From contig NZ_QKSB01000006.1 in NCBI RefSeq assembly GCF_003234935.1, positions 186,001-250,000 of the forward strand: 64,000 nucleotides of DNA, given 5' to 3'. Position 1 is the stretch's first letter. Each line of letters begins with the position of its first letter. The position numbers and the translations under genes are program-made. The notes under the pieces were generated by a model, which was not told where the DNA came from, searched no databases, and saw only the letters and a list, made by a program, of their open reading frames with translations. Shown one piece after another: positions 52,963 through 60,796 of the stretch. This DNA is from Putridiphycobacter roseus. Its GTDB lineage: Bacteria > Bacteroidota > Bacteroidia > Flavobacteriales_D > Crocinitomicaceae.

Positions 52963-54048
52963 ATGCGCAAATTATTAAATCTATTTTTTATCCTGATTGG
53001 CTTTTCGTCTTCAGCTCAAATAACCATTAATTCTAGTGATTTTATCCAAGGGCCAGATACTGTCTTTATAAGTGTTATTGGTGACTTATCAAGTTTAGAC
53101 TTTAACAGCACTGGACCTAACCATGTGTGGGATTACACCAATGTGCAAGTCGATAGCCAGAGAATAGACACTTTTTTTAATGTACAAGATGCGGGAATAA
53201 TTTATCAATTCATATACAACAACCCTTTCAGCTCAAATTACGACGCCTCTTATTATAAAAAAGAAGATGCTAGTGCAGTTCCGACTGCAGGACTACCCAT
53301 AGCCGTTGAAAATCCGATTTCATTTAACAAAATCAATACTAGCCAATACACTAGAGTTGGATTGGGGGTGGAATTAAATGGAATCGACGTCCCTATTACC
53401 GCTGACACAATTGATGTGGTGTACGAGTTCCCAGTAGACTATAACGACCAATGGACTGGTTATTCCTATTTGTTTTTTGACCTAAACCCAGCAATGAATG
53501 CCATGTTTAAACGACACCAAACCCGAATTTCGACAGTGGATGGTTTTGGCACTTTATCTACACTATATGGTAATTTTGAAGTCCTTCGTGTAAAGTCTCA
53601 ATTAATTTATCAAGACTCCGTTTTCTTTGATTTAACTGGGACAGGTGGAAGTTGGATTGGTGTTCCTTCTGCTCAAGAGATTGAATATACCTGGTTAGCA
53701 AAAGATAATAAAATACCGGTGCTTTATTTAAAAACAAGTATTGGTTTTACAGGAGAAGAAGTAACTAAAGCAGAATTTAGAGACAATATTGATTTTACTG
53801 CAGTAGAAAAGTTAACGAGCAAAACATTAAAAGTATATCCAAACCCAGCCCAAACTTTTTTAACAATACAGACTGAAAAAGGCAACAAAACCATACAGCT
53901 ATACAAGGTAAACGGTCAAAAAGTACTGGATTTCATAAGTAAGGAATCTCTCGTTACCATCCCTGTGGCACAATTTGATGCAGGCCTCTATCATTTAGTG
54001 GTTATTCAAAATGAAAATACATTTTCCCAAAAAGTAATAATAGAGTAA
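52963..54048 (+). CDS. type IX-secreted protein at the end of the sigma operon
   Basis: 361 residues from ATG 52963, one base after the lipoprotein stop. Signal peptide (MRKLLNLFFILIGFSSSAQ). The body (about 20-280) is unrecognised, beta-rich, with NHVWDYTNVQVDSQ and VYEFPVDYNDQWTGYSY. A type A sorting tail ends it (LKVYPNPAQTFLTIQTEKG to SQKVIIE). It should be exported across the outer membrane by the PorU/PorV system encoded in this window. The substrate is unknown. Confidence 0.85.
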   Translation: MRKLLNLFFILIGFSSSAQITINSSDFIQGPDTVFISVIGDLSSLDFNSTGPNHVWDYTNVQVDSQRIDTFFNVQDAGIIYQFIYNNPFSSNYDASYYKKEDASAVPTAGLPIAVENPISFNKINTSQYTRVGLGVELNGIDVPITADTIDVVYEFPVDYNDQWTGYSYLFFDLNPAMNAMFKRHQTRISTVDGFGTLSTLYGNFEVLRVKSQLIYQDSVFFDLTGTGGSWIGVPSAQEIEYTWLAKDNKIPVLYLKTSIGFTGEEVTKAEFRDNIDFTAVEKLTSKTLKVYPNPAQTFLTIQTEKGNKTIQLYKVNGQKVLDFISKESLVTIPVAQFDAGLYHLVVIQNENTFSQKVIIE

Positions 54049-54054
54049 ATATAT

Positions 54055-54062
54055 TAACTTTG
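54055..54062 (+). promoter_or_regulatory. -7 promoter box for rnpB (TAACTTTG)
   Basis: Full TAnnTTTG match six bases before the 5' end of RNase P RNA as judged by P1 pairing. Confidence 0.6.
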
Positions 54063-54068
54063 CATTTG

Positions 54069-54433
54069 AAAAAGCAAACCACTTTGTCGCTTTACCTTTG
54101 GGTAAAGAGGAAAGTCTGAGCAGCAAAGGGAATCATACTTCTTAACGGGAAGGGTCCAGTTTACTGGATACAGCAAGTGCCGCAGAAAATTAAACTACCT
54201 TGGCCTAGCCAAGGAAAAGGTGAAAAGGTGAGGTAAGAGCTCACCGCTTTCAAAGTGATTTGAAAGGCATGGTAAACCTTATGAGCTGAAACATCATGTA
54301 AACCAAGGCTTGAAACTACCCGGTTAATCTTGGAGGGTGGATGGATTGAGCCTTAGGGTGACCTAAGGCCTAGATAAATGACAAAGGATTTTAGCAATAA
54401 AATTACAGAACTCGGCTTATCGGTTTGCTTTTT
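54069..54433 (+). ncRNA. rnpB: RNase P RNA (bacterial class A)
   Basis: The catalytic RNA that cuts the 5' leader off pre-tRNAs. Terminal P1 pairs perfectly over 12 bases (54069-54080 with 54422-54433). The conserved core is present: GAGGAAAGTCTGAGCAGCAA near the 5' side, AGAGCTCACCGC in the middle, AGATAAATGACAA and ACAGAACTCGGCTTAT near the 3' end. Two changes from the usual consensus are visible (GTCTGAGC for GTCCGGGC; AACTCGG for AATCCGG), which looks like compensated covariation. Confidence 0.95.
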
Positions 54434-54440
54434 CTTTTAT

Positions 54441-54448
54441 TATCTTTG
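54441..54448 (+). promoter_or_regulatory. -7 promoter box for HEAT-trmB genes (TATCTTTG)
   Basis: Full TAnnTTTG match just after rnpB and 22 bases before the ATG at 54470. Confidence 0.5.
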
Positions 54449-54469
54449 CATTATTATAAGCAACCTACC

Positions 54470-55015
54470 ATGTCAACAACAAAAAAGCCAAATAAAAAAG
54501 TAAGCGAATTATTAGGAAAACTAAATGATTCCGAGCCAAAGGAAGTGATTAAAGCCATTGAAGCTTTAAAATTACATGGTAACGAAATGATAATTGAACC
54601 CTTGGTTAAATTACATGTCAGCACCAGTAATAATGCTATTAAATCTGAAATAGAAACTTTATTAAACACTATAAAGTCTACAAAAGTACCTCCTTATGTC
54701 ATAGCATGTTTACAAAATAAGGAATATCAATCGGCACATCAAATACTATTAAGTAGTATTTGGAATTCAAATTTAGATTATACGCCCTATTTAGAAGACA
54801 TTGTAAACACTGCAATTGCCGGAGATCTAATGGAGGCTATGGAATGTATTACGATTTTTGAAAATTTAGAAGCAGAGTTGGATGAAGAAAAAATAATGCC
54901 ACCACTTATTGCATTGAACAAATATTTAAACGAGCCAGGATTAGAAACTACCGCAAAACACGATTTATTAAAAGAGGTCGCTTTGTTTTTAAATCATGTA
55001 AATCAAACTTTGTAA
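54470..55015 (+). CDS. HEAT-repeat-like protein
   Basis: 181 residues from ATG 54470; a frame extension upstream lies in rnpB and its promoter. N-terminal basic segment (STTKKPNKKVSELLGKLND) and a HEAT-like helical pair (KEVIKAIEALKLHGNEMIIE, PLVKLHVSTSNNAIKSEIET). It then has EDIVNTAIAGDLMEAMECIT and a Glu-rich region. Conserved between rnpB and trmB; four bases separate it from trmB. Function unknown; a protein- or RNA-binding role is only inferred from the fold. Confidence 0.78.
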   Translation: MSTTKKPNKKVSELLGKLNDSEPKEVIKAIEALKLHGNEMIIEPLVKLHVSTSNNAIKSEIETLLNTIKSTKVPPYVIACLQNKEYQSAHQILLSSIWNSNLDYTPYLEDIVNTAIAGDLMEAMECITIFENLEAELDEEKIMPPLIALNKYLNEPGLETTAKHDLLKEVALFLNHVNQTL

Positions 55016-55018
55016 TTC

Positions 55019-55699
55019 ATGGCTAAAAACAAATTAAAGCATTTTGCTGACATGAAAACAATGCCTTTTGTTTTTGAACCAAGTATTGACTTGCTCAAAA
55101 AAGAAGGATTTGCAATGCAAGGGAAATGGCACAAAGACTTTTTTAAAAATGATCACCCAATTGTTTTAGAGTTAGGCTGTGGCAAGGGAGAATATACCGT
55201 TGCATTAGCTGAAATGAATCCCGAAAAAAATTTTATTGGCATAGATATTAAAGGTGCAAGAATTTGGTACGGTGCAGACTTTGTAAGAGAAAATAAAATG
55301 CAGAATGTAAGTTTTGTTCGGACCAAAATAGATTTTATTACTGAAATATTTGGGGAAGGTGAAGTGGATGAAATTTGGCTAACCTTTTCTGATCCTCAAA
55401 AAGAAAAGCCGAACAAAAGACTGACCGCAAAAATATTTATGGATCGGTATAAAAAAATATTAAAACCTGGAGGAACGATTCACTTAAAAACAGACAGTGA
55501 TATTTTATTTGAATTCACGCTAGAAGAAATTGAAAAATATCAATACAATTGTCTCATGTCCTCTTGGCACTTATATGATGAATTAATGGATAAACTACCC
55601 ATTGAAGAACAAAATGTTCTAAATATCAAAACCAATTACGAAACAATTTTTTCAAATAAGGGATACGCGATCAAATACTGTAAAATACAATTAGACTAA
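55019..55699 (+). CDS. trmB: tRNA (guanine-N7)-methyltransferase
   Basis: 226 residues. Methylates G46 of tRNA with SAM. Class I methyltransferase motif I is LELGCGKGEYTVALA, then NFIGIDIKGARIW, FVRTKIDFITE and the TrmB-specific LTFSDPQKEKPNKRLTA. GGTIHLKTDSDILFEF is the usual C-terminal half. It abuts the next gene (stop directly followed by ATG). Confidence 0.95.
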   Translation: MAKNKLKHFADMKTMPFVFEPSIDLLKKEGFAMQGKWHKDFFKNDHPIVLELGCGKGEYTVALAEMNPEKNFIGIDIKGARIWYGADFVRENKMQNVSFVRTKIDFITEIFGEGEVDEIWLTFSDPQKEKPNKRLTAKIFMDRYKKILKPGGTIHLKTDSDILFEFTLEEIEKYQYNCLMSSWHLYDELMDKLPIEEQNVLNIKTNYETIFSNKGYAIKYCKIQLD

Positions 55700-56029
55700 A
55701 TGGATAAAGACTTTTATCAAAATATTTTCGACTTGGTAAAAGTTATTCCCAGTGGAAGAGTTACCTCCTACGGTCAAATAGCCAAATACCTTGGTGCTGC
55801 CAGGTCGAGTAGAATGGTTGGTTGGGCCATGAACTTATCCCACAGTCAAAAAGAAGACATACCAGCACACCGTGTAGTCAATAGAAATGGATTGTTAACC
55901 GGGAAAATGCATTTTGAAACACCAGAAACTATGGCTGCACTATTAAGGGCTGAAGGAGTGGTGGTAAACGGAGACCAAATTGAGAATTTTAAATTGGTAT
56001 TTTGGGATCCTTTTATCGAATTAGGTTAA
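55700..56029 (+). CDS. alkyltransferase-like protein (no acceptor cysteine)
   Basis: 109 residues. Has the DNA-binding half of O6-alkylguanine-DNA alkyltransferases: IPSGRVTSYGQIAKYLGAAR (helix-turn-helix) and SSRMVGWAMNLSH, then IPAHRVVNRNGLLTG. The acceptor site PCHRV of true MGMT is PAHRV here, so A56 replaces the alkyl-accepting Cys. Such ATL proteins flag O6-alkylguanine for nucleotide excision repair. It directly follows trmB and overlaps the convergent kinase gene by four bases. Confidence 0.88.
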   Translation: MDKDFYQNIFDLVKVIPSGRVTSYGQIAKYLGAARSSRMVGWAMNLSHSQKEDIPAHRVVNRNGLLTGKMHFETPETMAALLRAEGVVVNGDQIENFKLVFWDPFIELG

Positions 56030-58992
56030 TCTAATTTAATCCGCAATATTACTTGTGTTCCTATTGGCTCTCCTGTCTGGTTTTTTAAATCAATAATTTC
56101 AAAATTCTTCTTTTCAAAATCACCATTTAAATTATCTAATCTTTCTTGGGTTACCTCAAGTGCTGTAGATTTATGGTAGTTCGATTTTTGTGCATTACTT
56201 TGCTTAGACGCCGCTCTTCCCATACCATTATCTCTGATAGAACACATTAATATATGGTTACTTTCCAGTTTAAAATCAATTTGTATACTGCCTGGTCTTG
56301 GTGAATTTTTTAAACCATGAATGATGGCATTTTCCACAAAAGGTTGTAGCATCATGGGCGGTAAAATGGGCTCATTCAAATCTATTTCATCAGCTACATT
56401 TACTACCAATTCGAAATCATTAGCATTGGTCAATTTTTCCAATTGAACGTATTGTTGAATGGTCGTTAATTCCTCGTCGATTGAAATAAATTTCTCCCTA
56501 GAGTTTTCTAAAACCTGTCGCATCAATTTAGAAAATTTTGACAAAGCATACCTTGCTTTGGTAGAATCATTTAAAATGATCAAATTATGGATAGAATTGA
56601 GTACATTAAAAATAAAGTGTGGATTCATTTGTAAACGCAAGGCTTTCTGCTCTAGCTCTAATACAGATTTTTCTAACTCTACTTTTTCAAGCTGTACTTT
56701 ATTCTTTTTTTTCTGTCTATTTACAATTAAAAAAATAAGGCCACCCAACAAAAAAACTATGCCCGATATATAGGCCACTTTGAATCCTGTTTTTTGCCAA
56801 AATGGCGCTAAAATAGTAAATTTAAATGCCACTGGTGGTATATTTTCCCAATGTTCATCTATAGCAGCTTTAGCAAGCATAGTATATTCTCCAGGAACTA
56901 AATTGGAATAGGTAATACTATTATTTTTTGAGGCTGGAGACCAATTTTTATCTTCTCCTTTAAGCATCCATTTATATTGAATTTTATTTTGGAATGCATA
57001 GTGGAGTGCTTTTATTTTAAAGGTCAAATGGTTGTCGTCATAGGCAAAACTTATTGGTTGTTTTTGTTCATACTTTTCTTGATAAACAGTCTGTTCAATA
57101 GGTTTAAAAAAAACAGAAATATCGTCAAAATTAAATTTTGGCGGTCTATTTTGTCCTTGGTTAATTAATTGCCCCGACCTATATAAAAACAAACCATCTG
57201 TTGTACCAAACCAAAGGTTACCTTCTGCATCCTTACAACTGGCATTTACATTTGTCTCTATCCCTTCAAAACCTTCCTCGTAACCAAATTGCCGGATTAA
57301 TTTTGTTTCAATATTCATTTGGTTTAAGCCTTTTTCTGTTCCAATCCATAAAAAAGGATAATCCAAGGTTAATTGGTAAATATTATTAGAAGCCAAACCG
57401 ATACTTTTATTAATCCATCTTTCGGATACCACTTTTTTATTTTTAATTACCACCTCTAATATGCCATTTTCAGCAGAACCAAACCAATACACGGAATCTT
57501 TTACGAGTACATTACGAAATGTTTTGTTTGGATAAAAGCCTAATATTTTTTTATCCTTTAAAACAATTCCCGCTCCAGTTGCTGATGCATAGGCAAGCTG
57601 CCCGTCAAAATCATTCCATTGCACCCCATTAATCCTATTGGGGATACTATCAACATTTAATTTTCTTAGGGTATGGTTTTGACGGTTATTCTTTAAATAA
57701 AAGATACCTTGACTGCTACCAACATACAGGGTACTTTTTCTTTTATTTTCCGTAAACGATTTTACCCATAAATTTTCTAAAAGTCCATTTCCTCTTAATG
57801 TAATTACCGTATCCTTCCCCACATTTGCTGGTATAACAGCGATTCCTTTTCCTTCAGTACCAAACCAAATATTAGCCTTAGTATCTTCGAATATTACTTT
57901 AGTTTTAACGGAAGTAAAGCCTAACTCTTCGTCAAAAAGAACAGTAGCTGTATCGTTCATTCGCATTACCCCCAGACCTTGCGTTCCTACCCATAAATTA
58001 CGCCGGCTATCGTGCCATACAGAATAGACATAATTATTATTTAAGCCATTTGACTTATTGTACATTACGAAAGGTGAATTATTATAAATTGAAACACCTC
58101 CTCCGCTGGTACCAATCCATTTATTCCCCCAATCATCTTCAGCCAAACAATGAACGTGATTATTAGACAAGCCATTTTCATTTGTAAATTGTGTACTCAT
58201 CTGTGTGGTTAAATCAAAGACAAATACCCCTTTATTGAGGGTCGCAATCCACAATTCATTACCCGTTTTTAATACATCCAGTAAAATTATTTTCTCCTTA
58301 AAACCTTTGAGTTTATGTATTCCATTTCCTGTGTCATACACCCACAATCCCTGATCGTACGTCGCTATTAACCAGCCATTTTTATAAGGCAAGGTTTTTA
58401 GCACATTTTCACTCCCTAAGCCTCTGGCTTTATTAATTCTATTGGTTGGGTTTTGTACGTTAATCACCCCAGCATCAGAACAGACCCAAAGTTTACTATT
58501 ATTTTCGATAAAAAAGGAATAAATCAATAAATCCTGGAATATCACCTGTTTTTTTAACTGCTCATTTTTAAGCATATACACACCTTTATTACTTCCTATC
58601 CAAATTGAATTATGGAAAGAACAGATGGCTTGAGCAAGTATACCGACCTCTTCAAATTCATAGTTGTACAAGTGTTGAAAATTCATATCAAAGACAGAAA
58701 CTCCTCCTTTACAACCAATATACATATGGTTATTAATTAATGAAATATGATAAACCCTATTGGAGATTAAACCTTCTTCTTGGGTTAAGTAATTGAATGA
58801 TTCACCATCATATATTGCAACTCCTCCTCCTTGTGTACCAATCCAAGCTATTGAGTTGGTGTCAAAGCACACCGCATAGGCTTGAGACTGTGGCAGCCCA
58901 TTTTTGTTATTTAAATATTGAAAATTATAGTTTTGCGCAAAAGAAAAACTGAGTTTGAAAAAAATAAATAAGATGCCAAGAAGTTTATACAT
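56026..58992 (-). CDS. two-component regulator propeller histidine kinase
   Basis: 988 residues. Signal peptide 1-19. Periplasmic two-component regulator propeller repeats (about 25-640; many copies of the type NSIAWIGTQGGGVAIYDGES, DDWGNKWIGTSGGGVSIYNN). A Y_Y_Y-like domain (about 645-735, YKWMLKGEDKNWSPASKNN). One transmembrane helix (about 749-769), a coiled coil, then a LytS-type His kinase with the phospho-acceptor His in LRLQMNPHFIFNVLNSIHNL (about 795-815) and an ATPase domain (PFVENAIIHGL, SIRDNGMGRAA). No LytTR response regulator is in the window. It follows ispF by 19 bases at the end of the porU-porV run. Confidence 0.9.
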   Translation of the reverse strand: MYKLLGILFIFFKLSFSFAQNYNFQYLNNKNGLPQSQAYAVCFDTNSIAWIGTQGGGVAIYDGESFNYLTQEEGLISNRVYHISLINNHMYIGCKGGVSVFDMNFQHLYNYEFEEVGILAQAICSFHNSIWIGSNKGVYMLKNEQLKKQVIFQDLLIYSFFIENNSKLWVCSDAGVINVQNPTNRINKARGLGSENVLKTLPYKNGWLIATYDQGLWVYDTGNGIHKLKGFKEKIILLDVLKTGNELWIATLNKGVFVFDLTTQMSTQFTNENGLSNNHVHCLAEDDWGNKWIGTSGGGVSIYNNSPFVMYNKSNGLNNNYVYSVWHDSRRNLWVGTQGLGVMRMNDTATVLFDEELGFTSVKTKVIFEDTKANIWFGTEGKGIAVIPANVGKDTVITLRGNGLLENLWVKSFTENKRKSTLYVGSSQGIFYLKNNRQNHTLRKLNVDSIPNRINGVQWNDFDGQLAYASATGAGIVLKDKKILGFYPNKTFRNVLVKDSVYWFGSAENGILEVVIKNKKVVSERWINKSIGLASNNIYQLTLDYPFLWIGTEKGLNQMNIETKLIRQFGYEEGFEGIETNVNASCKDAEGNLWFGTTDGLFLYRSGQLINQGQNRPPKFNFDDISVFFKPIEQTVYQEKYEQKQPISFAYDDNHLTFKIKALHYAFQNKIQYKWMLKGEDKNWSPASKNNSITYSNLVPGEYTMLAKAAIDEHWENIPPVAFKFTILAPFWQKTGFKVAYISGIVFLLGGLIFLIVNRQKKKNKVQLEKVELEKSVLELEQKALRLQMNPHFIFNVLNSIHNLIILNDSTKARYALSKFSKLMRQVLENSREKFISIDEELTTIQQYVQLEKLTNANDFELVVNVADEIDLNEPILPPMMLQPFVENAIIHGLKNSPRPGSIQIDFKLESNHILMCSIRDNGMGRAASKQSNAQKSNYHKSTALEVTQERLDNLNGDFEKKNFEIIDLKNQTGEPIGTQVILRIKLD

Positions 58993-59011
58993 GCTTTGAT
59001 ATCCCTTTCTA

Positions 59012-59494
59012 TTAATCTCGGTAAATCAAAACAGAGCAATAGGCTTGAATACCTTCTCCATGACCAATATATCCCATTTTTTCTCCACGTGTTGCTTTAA
59101 TCGAAATGGCATCTTCTTCCACCTCTAAAATCTCTGCAATTATCTTTTGCATTGCTGGAATATGTGGATTTACTTTTGGATTCTCTAGTAATACCGTCGC
59201 ATCTAAATTAGAAAGTTTATACTTTTTTTCTTTGACTAATTTAAAAGTATCTTTCAATAATATTTTACTATCAATCCCCTTGTATTTCGGATCTGTATCT
59301 GAAAAGTGATACCCTATATCTCTCAAGTTCGCTGCCCCTAATAAAGCATCACAGATGGCATGCAATAAAACATCCGCATCAGAATGGCCTACGGCACCAA
59401 ATTCAGAAGTTAAAAGTACACCACCAATGTATAGTGGATAGCCACTCGCTAATTGATGAATATCGATTCCAAAGCCAGTACGAATGTTTAACAT
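59012..59494 (-). CDS. ispF: 2-C-methyl-D-erythritol 2,4-cyclodiphosphate synthase
   Basis: 160 residues. MEP-pathway enzyme of isoprenoid synthesis: RTGFGIDIHQLASGYPLYIG with the zinc Asp and His, GHSDADVLLHAICDALLGAA, IGYHFSDTDPKYKGIDSK, and KATRGEKMGYIGHGEGIQAY near the C-terminus. It lies one base after porV and before the kinase. Confidence 0.96.
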   Translation of the reverse strand: MLNIRTGFGIDIHQLASGYPLYIGGVLLTSEFGAVGHSDADVLLHAICDALLGAANLRDIGYHFSDTDPKYKGIDSKILLKDTFKLVKEKKYKLSNLDATVLLENPKVNPHIPAMQKIIAEILEVEEDAISIKATRGEKMGYIGHGEGIQAYCSVLIYRD

Positions 59495-59495
59495 T

Positions 59496-60737
59496 TTAGT
59501 TTTCCCCTACTTTAGATGGTCCAGAATTATTATCACCAAATTTAAAGCTCAAAGAAAAACGAATGGTATTTGCCAATGGATTATTTTGTGTAACAGAAAC
59601 TAGGTAAGAAAGGTCTAAACCAAAAGAGTAAGCTTTTAATCCTGCCCCAAATGTAATGTATTTTCTATTTCCTTTTACAGCGCTTTCATGAAAGAAACCT
59701 GTTCTAAACGCTAAGATATCACTGTACCAGTATTCAATACCACCACCAATATTAATCTCTCTTAATTCTTCAATAAAACGACTATTTTTCTCCACTTGGT
59801 ACTCCCCATTTTCATCTTTATAATACAAACCTGGCGCATCATAAAAAGATTGTAACATACCACTTACCACCCCAACATTATTGTCTTTACCTGAAATAAT
59901 TTCAGTAAGGTCATCAGGATTTCTAAATGGTGTAGTTGGTACCAATAATTTGTTAAAATCAACAGTAGCAGATATAGAATTATAGGCATCTAAATTTATT
60001 TTTAAAGCCGTTCCTAATCTTAAATTAGTTGGAATGAAATCACGATCTTCATTATCAGTATAAGACATTCTATTACCAATATTAGAAATAGCAGCACCAA
60101 AAGACAAAGTAGAATTAAAAGCACCCACGGTAATATCTGGATTCATATAAGAATAAGATAAATCTGTTGCTCCTGCTATACCTGCGCTTGCTATATTAGT
60201 ACTGTTAGATACACCTCCGGTTAAATTAGAATAAATAAATTTTGCATTAATTCCAACCGCTGAATAATCTGACAATTTTAAAGCATACCCGCCTAATATC
60301 TCATATTCATTAGGATTAAATTCAGAAAGCGGTGTTCCGTTTGCACTAGTGAAAGAAATATTTCCCAATGAAAAGTAACGCAATGAACCACCAATTACTT
60401 GCCTTGACCCAATTTTTTTATAACCTGCTAAATAAGATAACTTAATATCATCTACAAGTCCTCTTAACCATGGAGAATAAGATAAAGAAATTTCTGCTTC
60501 TTCTTTTGAAAAAACTAATTTTGCTGTATTCCAATGGAATGAATTCGCGTCAGGTGTGGTTGCAGCACCAGCATCTCCCATTCCTCCTGATCTTGAATCA
60601 GGTGCAATAATTAAAAAAGGCACAGCAGTTGTAATCGTATTTAATTGAAACACTTTGCTATCGTCTATTATTTGAGAATGGGCAACAGATTCACTTATAA
60701 ATATTAAGGCCAATAAGCCTATTATGTTTTTTTTCAT
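59496..60737 (-). CDS. porV: type IX secretion outer-membrane protein PorV
   Basis: 413 residues. A predicted outer-membrane barrel of the FadL-like kind with the PorV opening FLIIAPDSRSGGMGDAGAAT and DANSFHWNTAKLVF. PorV shuttles folded sorting-tail substrates from the translocon SprA to the PorU sortase. C-terminal strands end in NPLANTIRFSLSFKFGD. porU lies directly upstream on the same strand, which is the usual porU-porV order. Own promoter box at 60759-60766. Confidence 0.93.
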   Translation of the reverse strand: MKKNIIGLLALIFISESVAHSQIIDDSKVFQLNTITTAVPFLIIAPDSRSGGMGDAGAATTPDANSFHWNTAKLVFSKEEAEISLSYSPWLRGLVDDIKLSYLAGYKKIGSRQVIGGSLRYFSLGNISFTSANGTPLSEFNPNEYEILGGYALKLSDYSAVGINAKFIYSNLTGGVSNSTNIASAGIAGATDLSYSYMNPDITVGAFNSTLSFGAAISNIGNRMSYTDNEDRDFIPTNLRLGTALKINLDAYNSISATVDFNKLLVPTTPFRNPDDLTEIISGKDNNVGVVSGMLQSFYDAPGLYYKDENGEYQVEKNSRFIEELREINIGGGIEYWYSDILAFRTGFFHESAVKGNRKYITFGAGLKAYSFGLDLSYLVSVTQNNPLANTIRFSLSFKFGDNNSGPSKVGEN

Positions 60738-60758
60738 TTTTTGTGATTAACAAGTTTA

Positions 60759-60766
60759 CAAATATA
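60759..60766 (-). promoter_or_regulatory. -7 promoter box for porV (TATATTTG)
   Basis: Full TAnnTTTG match on the minus strand in the 59-base gap between porU and porV, 22 bases before the porV ATG. Confidence 0.45.
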
Positions 60767-60796
60767 CGTCAAAATATTTTTTTTATTGTTGGCAGC

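Noticed and set aside
54425-54469. Upstream extension of the HEAT-like gene
   Set aside because: It falls in the 3' end of rnpB and over a -7 box. ATG 54470 follows the promoter and is preferred.
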